Positions 20,645-31,053 of a DNA stretch of 64,000 nt are shown here, piece by piece (positions within the stretch are counted from its first letter, which is position 1; every line of letters begins with the position of its first letter). The notes below the pieces were generated by a model, which saw only the letters and a program-made list of their open reading frames with translations, ran no database searches and was not told where the DNA came from. Location: NCBI GenBank assembly GCA_009699575.1, contig WLNY01000005.1, positions 23,280-87,279 of the forward strand, written 5' to 3'. Both the position numbers and the translations under genes were made by a program. The DNA is from Actinomycetota bacterium (GTDB taxonomy: Bacteria > Actinomycetota > Actinomycetes > Nanopelagicales > Nanopelagicaceae).

Positions 20645-21285
20645 AGAGTGAATGGTAAGGGGTCGGCCGATGTATGTGCAGCCCGAGAAATGCGGGCAGT
20701 CACTTGACGCATGTGATGTCTGCGACAGAGCACCTCGTAAGCAACTTCATTTTTTCTCTCAACATCACCAACAACAACTTGCTCGCCCTCTACAACCATA
20801 GTTCCGTCAATGGTTCGGGCATTGTGAGTAGCCCTGGATCCGCACCAACAGAGAGCCTCCACTTGAAGCGTATTTACCCGGTCTGCTAGTTCAACTAATC
20901 GAGCGGATCCAGGGAATAATTTTGTGCGAAAATCAGAGAGAATGCCGAAAGCGAAGACATCTATTCCAAGGCCATCGACAATTTTTGCGAGGCCTTCAAT
21001 TTGTTCGGGTTGGTAAAACTGTGCCTCATCACAAATGATGTAATCGATGCGATTACCAATTGAGAGTTGTTCCACAACAAATTTATGAATATCCATCTCA
21101 GGGGAAACCTCAATAGCGGGGCTCTGCAAGCCCAAGCGCGAGGAAATAACACCTGAACCAGCTCGATCTTGAGATGTGAAAATAAGTCCGGTTCTTCCGC
21201 GACTTTGATGATTGTGCGCGGTCTGCAAAGCCAATGTGGATTTACCACTATCCATGGTTCCGCAGTAATAAATTAATTCAGGCAC
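20641..21285 (-). CDS. tdk: Thymidine kinase
   Basis: GTMDSGKSTLALQTAHNH, DEAQFYQPEQIEGL, FGILSDFRTKLFPGSARLVELAD. Confidence 0.95.
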   Translation of the reverse strand: MPELIYYCGTMDSGKSTLALQTAHNHQSRGRTGLIFTSQDRAGSGVISSRLGLQSPAIEVSPEMDIHKFVVEQLSIGNRIDYIICDEAQFYQPEQIEGLAKIVDGLGIDVFAFGILSDFRTKLFPGSARLVELADRVNTLQVEALCWCGSRATHNARTIDGTMVVEGEQVVVGDVERKNEVAYEVLCRRHHMRQVTARISRAAHTSADPLPFTL

Positions 21286-21323
21286 GAGCGCATCTTGCCA
21301 CTTCTCGATTGAAAATGCTGAAT

Positions 21324-23171
21324 CTAGAGTGGGAGCCCGGCAGTGGCAAGTGCCTCATTCAACCGAGGGATAAGCGCGGTCGCGATATCGACTGAGATAT
21401 GGGAATCGTCGCGATAGGCAACAATCCCATCGAGTACAGCCGGGCAGATGCTTGAGCAAAGCCAAGGGTTAGGGTTGATAACTTGGAAACCCAGTGTTGC
21501 TAATGGTTGGGATGCAGTGCCTTTGTTGCACACCGATATTTCTTGACTCACTAGACATGATGGAATGTCACGTGTGGGCCTAGGGGTATCTACAATATAA
21601 ATGAGTAGAGGCGAAGATTTCCTAATTGAATTGAGAAGGCGCTTTTGACCATCACTCCACCACAGAGCTCGATTAGTTACATTCGAAGGTGGAGCAAAAT
21701 ATTGAAAGCTGCTCATAATTATCGCATCAGGACGAATTGAATTAATACGTGCTATGGAATTCTCTCGCCATTTAGTGCAGTCCGACATTTTGAATGCACC
21801 TTTATCTGGTCGGGTGACATCAATTGAGGGACAGGCAGATTTCGTCAGCGAAATTAATTTGTACCCTGAACGCTGTGCAATCACATCAATCGCCGGAAAC
21901 CATTGTGCGGCATGCGAATCACCATACAAAACGATGGTACGCGAGGACTTAACATCCCCATATGTGCACTCTCCAGAAAGACTTTTTCCATAAAATACGT
22001 GACAGCCATCGTCGTAAATCTGAGGACTTGATTTGATTCTCTCGAGCGTGACCTCACCCTGAACTCCAGTGATCTTCAATGCTTGAGTGTTTGTGAAATA
22101 GATTCCCGTGCCAAGAATTATGGAAATAAGTGTTATGGCTCCAACGGATTTGAACACCTTTGACGGTGTTGTTTCACGATGACGAAATCTTTCTTCAATG
22201 AATCTATGTGTTAAGTCTGCAAAGGCTATCGTGAGAGCAATACAACCAAACTTCTCGGGAAATGTAAGAGGGCGAGAAAGATAAGTACTTGGCAGGACAA
22301 GGAGTGGCCAATGCCAGAGGTAAAGGGGATAAGAGATCTCACCTAACCACTGTGACACCTTGCTATTTGCGAGATCGTTGAAGATTGGTGGCCAATATTT
22401 AATTGAACTGATAAGCAAGAAGGTTCCAAGGACTGGCAACAGTGCTGCTTTGCCAGGAAAGGCCGTATTCTCACTAAACGCCATCGAACTGTAGGTGAGA
22501 GCGATGAATCCAATCCACGGAATCCAACGATTTTTTGGCATTGTAGGCAGAAAGACTAAAAGAGCACCAACGCCAAGTTCCCACGCACGGGTTGGTAGTG
22601 AATAGAAAGCCCAGATTGGCGCAGTCTCAGTTTGGTACATCGAAAATACTAGAGATCCCAAAGTTAAGAGAAGTACACCTGCGACCACAATTGCTTTGCG
22701 GCGAAAACGAGTGAGTGCAAAGATGAAAAGGGGCCAAATAAAATAGAATTGCTCTTCAACAGCTAATGACCAGAAATGGATGACAGGAGATGGGGTAGCG
22801 TTGAGATTTTGATAATCATTTTGCCACCAGGCGAAAAGGTAATTCGAAATATAGAGACTCGCAGCAATAATATCTCTACCGAGAGATTGGCGCATTGTCG
22901 CTGGTAAAATCAGGAAAGACACGATTGCAGTTACGACAAGGACAAACGCTGATGTTGGAAGTAAACGTTTAGAACGACGGGCATAGAACTTTTTGAATCC
23001 GAATTCTCCAGAACGATCAATCTCGCGAAGTATCAAACCTGTTATGAGATAACCGGAGATAACATAGAAAATATCAACACCGATGAATCCTCCGGTGATG
23101 AATTTGGCGTGAAAGACTGTAACTAGGATTGCAGCTAGAGCGCGCAGCCCCTGAATTTGTGTGATGCGCAT
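21324..23171 (-). CDS. Acyltransferase-3 family protein with C-terminal SGNH domain (OafA/YrhL-like)
   Basis: RALAAILVTVFHAKFITGGFIGVDIFYVISGYLIT, HFWSLAVEEQFYFIWP, VLYGDSHAAQWFP. Confidence 0.92.
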   Translation of the reverse strand: MRITQIQGLRALAAILVTVFHAKFITGGFIGVDIFYVISGYLITGLILREIDRSGEFGFKKFYARRSKRLLPTSAFVLVVTAIVSFLILPATMRQSLGRDIIAASLYISNYLFAWWQNDYQNLNATPSPVIHFWSLAVEEQFYFIWPLFIFALTRFRRKAIVVAGVLLLTLGSLVFSMYQTETAPIWAFYSLPTRAWELGVGALLVFLPTMPKNRWIPWIGFIALTYSSMAFSENTAFPGKAALLPVLGTFLLISSIKYWPPIFNDLANSKVSQWLGEISYPLYLWHWPLLVLPSTYLSRPLTFPEKFGCIALTIAFADLTHRFIEERFRHRETTPSKVFKSVGAITLISIILGTGIYFTNTQALKITGVQGEVTLERIKSSPQIYDDGCHVFYGKSLSGECTYGDVKSSRTIVLYGDSHAAQWFPAIDVIAQRSGYKLISLTKSACPSIDVTRPDKGAFKMSDCTKWRENSIARINSIRPDAIIMSSFQYFAPPSNVTNRALWWSDGQKRLLNSIRKSSPLLIYIVDTPRPTRDIPSCLVSQEISVCNKGTASQPLATLGFQVINPNPWLCSSICPAVLDGIVAYRDDSHISVDIATALIPRLNEALATAGLPL

Positions 23172-23187
23172 GATGTTCTAGTGGGCT

Positions 23188-23715
23188 CTATTTTTTCGCC
23201 AGTGAAGTGATAGTGATGTCGGGATGTACTTCGTGGATACGATCGCGTCCGCCTAAAGCCTCTATCTCCAGCAGAAAACCAATATCAGAGATCGTTCCCC
23301 CGGCTCTACGAACAAGATCTATCGCTGCAATGGCTGTTCCGCCTGTAGCCAAAACATCGTCAATAATGAAAACATGAGAATTCCCGGTAACGGCATCTTG
23401 GTGGATCTCGAGTTCATCTATTCCGTATTCAAGTCCGTATTTTTGGGAATAAGTAGTGTGCGGAAGCTTGCCTTTTTTTCGCAAGGGAATAAAACCAATA
23501 GAGCGGTTTTGGGCTATTGCCGCAGCAAGAATGAAACCACGCGCCTCAATTCCAGCGACGAGAGTTGCCTGAATGTCTATTGCGCCCAATGCATCCGTGA
23601 TGCTTAAGAAAGCTTCACCATTGGCTAAGAGGGGAGTTATGTCTTGGAAGCGAATGCCAGGCTCCGGGAAATTGGGAACCTCACGTATGAGCCCCAATGC
23701 TTGAGCAATCTTCAC
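23188..23715 (-). CDS. apt: Adenine phosphoribosyltransferase
   Basis: VPNFPEPGIRFQDITPLLA, GIEARGFILAAAIA, FIIDDVLATGGTA. Confidence 0.95.
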   Translation of the reverse strand: MKIAQALGLIREVPNFPEPGIRFQDITPLLANGEAFLSITDALGAIDIQATLVAGIEARGFILAAAIAQNRSIGFIPLRKKGKLPHTTYSQKYGLEYGIDELEIHQDAVTGNSHVFIIDDVLATGGTAIAAIDLVRRAGGTISDIGFLLEIEALGGRDRIHEVHPDITITSLAKK

Positions 23716-23767
23716 GGTTCGAATAGTTCCATATTCTCTATGTCGATATGCGAGATTTGATTAAGAG

Positions 23768-23851
23768 TGTCCGAACGGGGACTTGAACCCCGAAGCCCTT
23801 GCGGGCACTAGCACCTCAAGCTAGCGCGTCTGCCAATTCCGCCACCCGGAC
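23768..23851 (-). tRNA. tRNA-Leu (anticodon GAG)
   Basis: GTCCGGGTGGCGGAATTGGCAGACGCGCTAGCTTGAGGTGCTAGTGCCCGCAAGGGCTTCGGGGTTCAAGTCCCCGTTCGGACA folds as a class II tRNA with long variable arm. Confidence 0.95.
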
Positions 23852-23923
23852 GAGTGATGGAACACGATAGCAATCCAGGGGTCACTCGCGCAAAAGCAGT
23901 CACTTACAGGCGAGAATACCTCC

Positions 23924-25240
23924 ATGACACATGATGAATATCGCCAGATATTAGAAGAAGAAACAATCCGAATTTGCCAGGAAATGATCAGAATTCCAAG
24001 TGTCAATTACGGAGATGGCAAAGGTGATGAATCGGCAATGGCGGCATATGTCGTCGCATCCTTGGCAGAGGTTGGAATTTCTGCGCTGGTATTCGAGTCC
24101 GCTCCCGGGCGATGCAATGTCGTTGCGAAGATTGAAAGTGCCAATCCATCACGTCCAGGACTAGTTGTACACGGACATCTAGATGTTGTCCCAGCTGACG
24201 CCAATGATTGGAGCGTAGATCCTTTTGCAGCAATTATTAAAGATGGAATGATCTGGGGTCGCGGCGCAGTTGATATGAAGAATACAGATGCGATGATGCT
24301 GGCAGTCATACGTGCATGGTCTCGAAGTGGATACAAACCACCGAGACCAATCTTGCTGGTGTTCTTCGCAGATGAAGAAGCCGGCTCGCTCTTCGGCTCA
24401 AGGTGGATGGTCAAGAATCATCCAGAAGTTTTCGAAGGTTATTCTGAAGCGATTTCCGAGGTCGGTGGTTTTTCAGTTACCGTTGGAGAAGGTAAGCGAC
24501 TCTATTTCGTAGAGACCGCACAAAAGGGAATTCACTGGATGAAAATTACAGCGCATGGGCGCGCTGGCCATGGGTCAATGATTAACGAAGAGAACGCAAT
24601 TACTTCACTCTCACGTGCAGTGGAGAAAATTGGAACTCACCAATGGCCGCAACGGTACACAGCAACAGTCAAATCTTTATTTGAAAAAGTTGCTCACGCA
24701 ACTGGCAAGCCATTTGATTTGAGTGATTTAAGACCGTTGCTCAAAGAACTTGGTTCCACTGCTCGAATGATTGGTGCGACCCTTCAAAATACTGCTAATC
24801 CAACCATGTTAGATTCAGGCTATAAGGCAAACGTTATTCCGCAAAGCGCTAGCGCAGTAATAGATGGCCGCTTTCTTCCAGGATACGAAGATGAATTAAA
24901 TGACACAATACGTAAGATAGTTGGCCCAGAGATAGAAATAGAGACACTTACACGAGATATCGCTCTAGAGGTTGAATTCGAAGGAGACTTAGTTGCAGCT
25001 ATGTGCCAGGCGCTTATTTCCGAAGATCCAGATGCAATTCCAGTCCCGTACCTCATGAGTGGCGGAACGGATAATAAAGCGTTGTCGGAACTTGGAATTA
25101 TTGGATATGGTTTTTCACCTTTAAAATTGCCACCAGATCTCGACTTCATGTCGCTTTTTCATGGCGTAGATGAGCGAGTACCGGTTGACGGACTCAAATT
25201 CGGAGTACATGTTCTTGAGAACCTTTTAAAGAATTCCTAG
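23924..25240 (+). CDS. M20/M25/M40 family metallopeptidase
   Basis: VVHGHLDVVPADANDWSVDPF, WGRGAVDMKN, ADEEAGS. Confidence 0.92.
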   Translation: MTHDEYRQILEEETIRICQEMIRIPSVNYGDGKGDESAMAAYVVASLAEVGISALVFESAPGRCNVVAKIESANPSRPGLVVHGHLDVVPADANDWSVDPFAAIIKDGMIWGRGAVDMKNTDAMMLAVIRAWSRSGYKPPRPILLVFFADEEAGSLFGSRWMVKNHPEVFEGYSEAISEVGGFSVTVGEGKRLYFVETAQKGIHWMKITAHGRAGHGSMINEENAITSLSRAVEKIGTHQWPQRYTATVKSLFEKVAHATGKPFDLSDLRPLLKELGSTARMIGATLQNTANPTMLDSGYKANVIPQSASAVIDGRFLPGYEDELNDTIRKIVGPEIEIETLTRDIALEVEFEGDLVAAMCQALISEDPDAIPVPYLMSGGTDNKALSELGIIGYGFSPLKLPPDLDFMSLFHGVDERVPVDGLKFGVHVLENLLKNS

Positions 25241-25249
25241 AGTGTGTAT

Positions 25250-26194
25250 CTAGGAAGACACTTCATCAAGAACATCTCGTACAATCAAAGGAAGGGTCAT
25301 CTGCTCAGATAACAAGATTCCTCGAAGTTGAGCGCCCGTTCGCGCTCCAACAATGGCGCTTGTAACACCTGGTGCGTCTCGAACCCAGGCAAGCGCCACT
25401 TCAAGTGGGGAGAATCCCAGGCGTTCGGCAGCCACTGCGACAGCTTCAACTATGCGTGAACTACGGTCATCTAAATATGGATCTACAAAGGATGCAAAGT
25501 GTGGAGTAGCGCCTCGAGAATCACTCGGAATTCCTCTCCGATACTTTCCAGTGAGAACTCCTCGTCCAAGTGGAGACCAAGCAAGGAGTCCGATGTTGAG
25601 GGCAGAAACACAATCAATTAGTTCGTTCTCAACGTTTCGGTTCAATAATGAATATTCATTTTGCAATGTTGTGACGGGGGCTTTGCTTTGTATAGATTCT
25701 TGTTGAGTTATTGCACGGGCACTTTGCCAGCCTGAAAAATTACACACTCCGACATAGCGAGCTTTGCCTGATGAGTAGGCATAATCGAGAGCAGAAAGTG
25801 TGTCATCTAGCGGGTTATTCGGATCCCATGCGTGTATCTGCCAGAGGTCTACGAAATCTGTGCCCAAGCGAGTCAGTGATTTCTCAAGTTGTGAAATTAG
25901 ATGCGAGCGGGAATTATCAACAGTTCGGACTCCCTCGGGAAAGGTCACGCCTGCTTTAGTTGCGATGACGACTTCATCGCGATTAAACAAAGTGCCCACA
26001 AGCCCGCCGATTACTCTTTCACTATCGCCGTCACCGTATACCGCTGCTGTATCAATGAAATTACCGCCGGCATCTAGGAAAGCCCTGCATTGGTCGGCCG
26101 CTTCATGCTCGTCGGTATCACGGCCCCATGTCATCGTGCCCAGGCCAAGTCGAGATAATTGAAGGCCACTGCTTCCTGCTCGACGAAGTTCCAT
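25250..26194 (-). CDS. Aldo/keto reductase
   Basis: LGLGTMTWGRDTDEHEA, FIDTAAVYGDGDSER, DLWQIHAWDP, LAWSPLGRGVLTGKY. Confidence 0.92.
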   Translation of the reverse strand: MELRRAGSSGLQLSRLGLGTMTWGRDTDEHEAADQCRAFLDAGGNFIDTAAVYGDGDSERVIGGLVGTLFNRDEVVIATKAGVTFPEGVRTVDNSRSHLISQLEKSLTRLGTDFVDLWQIHAWDPNNPLDDTLSALDYAYSSGKARYVGVCNFSGWQSARAITQQESIQSKAPVTTLQNEYSLLNRNVENELIDCVSALNIGLLAWSPLGRGVLTGKYRRGIPSDSRGATPHFASFVDPYLDDRSSRIVEAVAVAAERLGFSPLEVALAWVRDAPGVTSAIVGARTGAQLRGILLSEQMTLPLIVRDVLDEVSS

Positions 26195-26287
26195 GGAGTG
26201 ACCTTAGCAAGCCCATGATGTGATTCCCCGATAACCTAGTGCAAGTAATTTCTGGTGTCTGAACAAGAATGTCAAGAGGGAGGTGAA

Positions 26288-26956
26288 ATGTCACTTGTAG
26301 CACTGATACGGCATGCCCACTCCGAGGCAAATAAAAATGGAATTCTTGCGGGAAGAACTCCAGGAGTTGGACTCAGTAGTGATGGAATGTCGCAATCTCA
26401 TGGATTAGTGACGCGGTTAGGTGTCTTTGACGTCAAGGAAATTCGCACGAGTCCGATAGAAAGATGTGTACAAACAATTACGCCGTGGAAAGATTCTTTT
26501 CCACGAAGAATTCGTTTTGTGGAAGATTCAGATTTACAAGAAGTGGATTATGGCAAATGGACAGGAAGAAAAATTTCGGCACTCTCTCGCCTTAAGGCAT
26601 GGGAAACAGTGCAGAAGAAGCCTAGCGAGATGGTATTTCCCGATGGAGAGGGTCTGCTCGCAATGCAAGCCCGAGCTATGAAAGCTATTCATCGAGGACT
26701 GAAATCAAAAGGCACGGGTGTTTTGGTTGTCGTGAGCCATGGAGACGTAATTAAGGCAATTCTTTCCAGCGCTTTGGGTCAGCCTTTCGACGAGTTTCAA
26801 AGAATTGTGATCGATCCTGCGTCAGTTACTGTGATTGATTTTGGAGGTAATAAACCTCGCGTCCTCCACATGAATGATTCTCAGTCTCATTTTGAAAAAA
26901 CACTGACGCGCAGTCACTCTCATCGTTTATTGGTTGGGGGAGGTTCTGGCAAATGA
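26288..26956 (+). CDS. Histidine phosphatase family protein (MSMEG_4193-type)
   Basis: LIRHAHSEANKNG, TSPIERCVQT, VVVSHGDVIKA; start at MSLVAL. Confidence 0.88.
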   Translation: MSLVALIRHAHSEANKNGILAGRTPGVGLSSDGMSQSHGLVTRLGVFDVKEIRTSPIERCVQTITPWKDSFPRRIRFVEDSDLQEVDYGKWTGRKISALSRLKAWETVQKKPSEMVFPDGEGLLAMQARAMKAIHRGLKSKGTGVLVVVSHGDVIKAILSSALGQPFDEFQRIVIDPASVTVIDFGGNKPRVLHMNDSQSHFEKTLTRSHSHRLLVGGGSGK

Positions 26957-27504
26957 GTGGTGTTGTTTATGATTATGAAAATGTTGAACGGTTTGTCTCA
27001 GGGACTGTGGGTCAACCTGGAGAAAGAGTTTTCTTTCTTCAGGCGCGAGATGGCTCTAGAGTCACTTCTGTTGTCGTTGAAAAATCCCAGGTAGCTGCGT
27101 TGGCAACACGTACAAAAATAATGTTGCGCGAAATAAAGAAATCTGATCCATCGATAAGATGGCGATTGAGCGAAACTGACAATTTTCCTCTGGAGCAACC
27201 AATATTTGAGGAATTTCGAGTAGGAGTTATTTCAATTGCTTGGGATGTGAGCGCACAGAGAATCGTCTATGAGTTGCGGGAAGCTTCTTCGTCGGACTCC
27301 GATAATGACGAAGAGATTCTTTTTACTTCCGAAGATCTTTCCTCAGATGTACTGCGCGTGCATTTGACTCCTTCTCAGGCGCAATCATTTGTGAAGCGAT
27401 CCGAGTCACTTATAAGCGCAGGTCGCTTACCGTGCCCATTCTGCGCGATTCCCATTGATCCACAAGGACACCTGTGCCCTCGTGCAAACGGATACCGACG
27501 CTAA
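26953..27504 (+). CDS. DUF3090 family protein with C-terminal zinc-ribbon-like cysteines
   Basis: VVYDYENVERFVSGTVGQPGERVFFLQARDG, C-terminal CPFCAIPIDPQGHLCP; ATGA overlap with upstream gene. Confidence 0.87.
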   Translation: MSGVVYDYENVERFVSGTVGQPGERVFFLQARDGSRVTSVVVEKSQVAALATRTKIMLREIKKSDPSIRWRLSETDNFPLEQPIFEEFRVGVISIAWDVSAQRIVYELREASSSDSDNDEEILFTSEDLSSDVLRVHLTPSQAQSFVKRSESLISAGRLPCPFCAIPIDPQGHLCPRANGYRR

Positions 27505-28203
27505 ATGAGTGAGATAGTGAAACGATTGCTCGGCGGAGAACTCGAGGTTACTGGTCGCTTGATAGATGCGTCGAATGCAACCCTATATGCGACTTTAACC
27601 TTCGAAGGAGCGCGGTCCGCTTGTATCTATAAACCGATTCAAGGAGAGCGACCATTGTGGGATTTTCCAGATGGAAATCTTGCCTCTCGTGAATACGCAG
27701 CCTACTTAGTGAGTGAGGCTCTAGCAATTAGCGTCGTTCCACCCACGGTGTTGCGTGATGGTCCTTTCGGTCCTGGAATGGTTCAACAATGGATTGAAGT
27801 AGATGAATCAATCGATCTTGCACTTTTTTATGCAACGCAGGATCCGCAGTTACGACAGATGGCCCTATTTGATGCGGTTATCAATAACACAGATCGAAAA
27901 ATAGGTCACTTACTCCCAGATTCTGAAGGAAAACTTTACGGATGCGATCATGGAGTTACCTTCCACAGTGAAGATAAATTGCGTACAGTCCTATGGCAGT
28001 GGGCGGGGGAGGAATTCACTTCCAACGAGCGCACGAGTCTTGAGATCCTCGCATCTTGGGTAATTAATACAAGCGAGTTGACTTCACTCCTCACGGTCAT
28101 GGAGATTTCAGCTCTTTCCACGCGAATACGGCAGCTTCTCAGAGCTAATTCTTTCCCTTTGCCTAACCCCGATTGGCCATCAATACCATGGCCGGCATTT
28201 TGA
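27505..28203 (+). CDS. SCO1664 family protein, kinase-like (PI3K/HipA-like motifs)
   Basis: ARSACIYKPIQGERPLWDFPDG..., DAVINNTDRKIGHLL...YGCDHGVTFH; synteny. Confidence 0.83.
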   Translation: MSEIVKRLLGGELEVTGRLIDASNATLYATLTFEGARSACIYKPIQGERPLWDFPDGNLASREYAAYLVSEALAISVVPPTVLRDGPFGPGMVQQWIEVDESIDLALFYATQDPQLRQMALFDAVINNTDRKIGHLLPDSEGKLYGCDHGVTFHSEDKLRTVLWQWAGEEFTSNERTSLEILASWVINTSELTSLLTVMEISALSTRIRQLLRANSFPLPNPDWPSIPWPAF

Positions 28204-28241
28204 AAAACGTGACGTGAGTTGTTTTCCTTTAGGATGTCACA

Positions 28242-29483
28242 GTGAATTCATGGGCCGAAGTGAGCATTCCACCTGTTTCGTCATCCTTTATTTTTCCAAC
28301 ACTTTCCTTGTTTAACTCATCCTCAGAGCGAGTAGAGGAACTTCCCAAGAAGTCTGTATATCGGATGTATGTATGCGGAATTACTCCATATGATGCAACG
28401 CATTTAGGTCATGCTGCAACATATATAACTTTCGATCTCATCAATCGCTATCTCACGGCTGCAGGTGCGCGAGTCCATTTTGTGGAAAATATTACTGATA
28501 TAGATGACCCCCTTCTTGAGAGAGCAAACCGCGATGGCGTTGCTTGGCAAGATTTGGCTCAATCTCAAATAGAGCTCTTTCGTGGAGATATGGTTGATTT
28601 GCATGTTATTCCACCCAGTAATTACATAGGCGCAGTGGAGGCAATCCCATTAGTAGTTAATGCGATAACTCGATTGCAGGAGCGCGGAACAATTTACCCA
28701 GTTGATGCTGATCTTTATTATGAAGTGAGAGCCGATCCACAATTTGGTACGAGAGCTCATTTGGATGATGAAACATCAGAGCGGATTTTTTCAGAACGAG
28801 GCGGCGATCCTCACAGAGCCGGAAAAAAAGATCCTTTGGATTGCCTCGTGTGGATGTCACAACGTGAAGGCGAACCAGGTTGGGATAGTCCCTGGGGCAC
28901 AGGTCGCCCAGGTTGGCATATTGAATGTAGCGCGATCGCTCTTCACTACCTGGAGAGCGAAGTGGGCGATGACTATTCCATAGATATTCAGGGCGGAGGA
29001 AGTGACCTTATTTTTCCTCATCACGAGATGGGAGCATCCCAAGCACATATTCTTGGCGGTCATCCGTTCGCGCGCTTATATGTCCATTCTGGAATGATTG
29101 GCTTAGATGGCGAAAAGATGAGTAAGAGCCTTGGTAATTTAGTGTTCGTTTCCAAATTAGTTGCTAGTGGTGTTAACCCTATGGCGATTCGACTTGCTTT
29201 GTTATCTGGAGAGTACCGCGCTGATCGCATGTGGACTTCTAGTCAGTTAGACAGTGCCATCGAATTCTTGGATGAATTACGGATAGCACTATCGCGGGAA
29301 GAAACAGCACCAACGTCTCATGTCATCCAGGAAATTGTGAATCATATGTCTAACGACCTAAATACCGTCGGCGCATTGGAATCAGTCAAGAGTTGGGTCC
29401 GCGAGACGAATCGTGGTTCTACTGGAGGGTCTCCAGGAGAACTCTCCAGAGCAATCGATGCTCTTTTAGGTATTGCGATTTAA
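28242..29483 (+). CDS. mshC: Cysteine--1-D-myo-inosityl 2-amino-2-deoxy-alpha-D-glucopyranoside ligase
   Basis: CysS-like but MshC signature [33 protein letters not shown]; synteny. Confidence 0.92.
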   Translation: MNSWAEVSIPPVSSSFIFPTLSLFNSSSERVEELPKKSVYRMYVCGITPYDATHLGHAATYITFDLINRYLTAAGARVHFVENITDIDDPLLERANRDGVAWQDLAQSQIELFRGDMVDLHVIPPSNYIGAVEAIPLVVNAITRLQERGTIYPVDADLYYEVRADPQFGTRAHLDDETSERIFSERGGDPHRAGKKDPLDCLVWMSQREGEPGWDSPWGTGRPGWHIECSAIALHYLESEVGDDYSIDIQGGGSDLIFPHHEMGASQAHILGGHPFARLYVHSGMIGLDGEKMSKSLGNLVFVSKLVASGVNPMAIRLALLSGEYRADRMWTSSQLDSAIEFLDELRIALSREETAPTSHVIQEIVNHMSNDLNTVGALESVKSWVRETNRGSTGGSPGELSRAIDALLGIAI

Positions 29484-30343
29484 TCTTCTTTTTGACGCCG
29501 AAGGTATCGTTCAAATTCTCGCGCAATCGAATCACCGGTCGCATCTGGAATACTTGATGCATCAGTATTTTCTTCAAGCTCTTTTATATAACTAGCCACA
29601 TCGGAATCTTGTTCCGCCAACATGTCCATCGACTCTTCCCAGCGTGTTGTTAAATCTGGTAATTCACCCTCAGGTATACGAACTCCCATGAGATCTTCGA
29701 AGGCATTGATTAGCGCAAGTGTTGCCTTTGGTGATGGTGAAGACGATGCGTAATGGGGCAAAGGTGCCCACAGCGAGACAGCATCTATTCCTCGCTTATG
29801 GGCTCCATCTAAAAGTACTCCCAAAATTCCAGTGGGTCCTTGATACGTGCTGACGCCCACTCCTAATCTGGCACTCAGATCAGGATGTGAACCAGTAGCG
29901 CTAATAGAAATGGGGCGAGTATGGGGAGAGTCGGAAAGCATTGAACCAAAGGTGACAATCATCGAAACTTCGAGATCGTCAAAGAAGTCAAGCAGTTCCT
30001 TGGAAAACTGCTTCCATCGCATAGATGGCTCTGCACCCTGCACAACAACGAGATCAAAGGGGAGTGAGGGCGTTTGAATACTCATGACACGAACATCGGG
30101 CCAGGTGAGTTCACGTACTTGGCCCTGATCAATACGAACGAGCGGTCGATTAACTTGATAATCAAAGTAATCCTCGGAATCTACGTGCGCAATGAGTTCG
30201 GGCGCATCGGAAGAGGAATCCTTTGCCCACACTGAGAGAAAGTGTGAAGCGGCGTAGGTCGCAGCTTCACCTGCGTCACTCCAACCGGAGAATGCAAGGA
30301 GTGCAACCGGATCGCGTAGTTGCGGTATCGAGTGAATATCCAC
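29480..30343 (-). CDS. PAC2 family protein
   Basis: LLAFSGWSDAGEAATYAASHF..., VVQGAEPSMRWKQFSKELLDF, mshC neighbourhood. Confidence 0.88.
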   Translation of the reverse strand: MDIHSIPQLRDPVALLAFSGWSDAGEAATYAASHFLSVWAKDSSSDAPELIAHVDSEDYFDYQVNRPLVRIDQGQVRELTWPDVRVMSIQTPSLPFDLVVVQGAEPSMRWKQFSKELLDFFDDLEVSMIVTFGSMLSDSPHTRPISISATGSHPDLSARLGVGVSTYQGPTGILGVLLDGAHKRGIDAVSLWAPLPHYASSSPSPKATLALINAFEDLMGVRIPEGELPDLTTRWEESMDMLAEQDSDVASYIKELEENTDASSIPDATGDSIAREFERYLRRQKED

Positions 30344-30370
30344 ACGGTAAGCCTACGGTAAAGTTCATTC

Positions 30371-31048
30371 ATGGCTACTCATGTGAAAGCAGAATTCTAT
30401 AGCGCTGTTTTCTTCGATATGGATGGACTGTTCGTTAATTCAGAACCCTTGTGGCTTGAAGCGGAAACAGAGCTCATGGCTAAGCACGGAGTTCAATGGA
30501 CACTTGACGATCAAGCACATTGCATCGGCGGGCCGTTATCAAAAGTTGGGGGATATATGTCTCAACTCGCTTTAGGTGTTGAGAGCCAAGAGTATTTTAC
30601 TGAGGCAGTTATCGAGCAAGTTCGAACAAAGATGACTCAGGGTACTCCACTCATGCCTGGGGCCATCGAACTGACGCGTGACCTTCACGCTAATGGAGTT
30701 TCAATCGCTTTGGTGTCAGCTAGTCCGAGAGTTTTAGTAGATGCGGTTTTAAATAACATCCCAGAACATTTCTTTTCCTTCTCTATATCGAGTTCAGAAG
30801 TCTCTATGCCTAAGCCGGATCCGGAAGCGTACGTTAAAGCAGCCCACGATTCGGGTGTCAATATTTCTGATTGCTTGATCTTCGAAGATTCGCTGACGGG
30901 TGTAACCGCGGCGAAAGCAAGCGGTGCACATGTCATTGCGATTCCCCATATAGTTCGAGTCGAAGCTTCGGAACGAGTTCACGTGGGGAAAAGTTTAGAA
31001 GAATTTTCGTTCAATTCTTTACAGACCCGCTTCTCACGTCACGTTTAA
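30371..31048 (+). CDS. HAD family hydrolase
   Basis: AVFFDMDGLFVNSEPLW, SASPRVLV, PKPDPEAY, IFEDSLTGVTAAKASG. Confidence 0.93.
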   Translation: MATHVKAEFYSAVFFDMDGLFVNSEPLWLEAETELMAKHGVQWTLDDQAHCIGGPLSKVGGYMSQLALGVESQEYFTEAVIEQVRTKMTQGTPLMPGAIELTRDLHANGVSIALVSASPRVLVDAVLNNIPEHFFSFSISSSEVSMPKPDPEAYVKAAHDSGVNISDCLIFEDSLTGVTAAKASGAHVIAIPHIVRVEASERVHVGKSLEEFSFNSLQTRFSRHV

Positions 31049-31053
31049 TAAAA

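Noticed and set aside
23821-24006. 61-aa minus-strand ORF overlapping the tRNA
   Set aside because: Overlaps tRNA-Leu and the start of the M20 peptidase gene; spurious.
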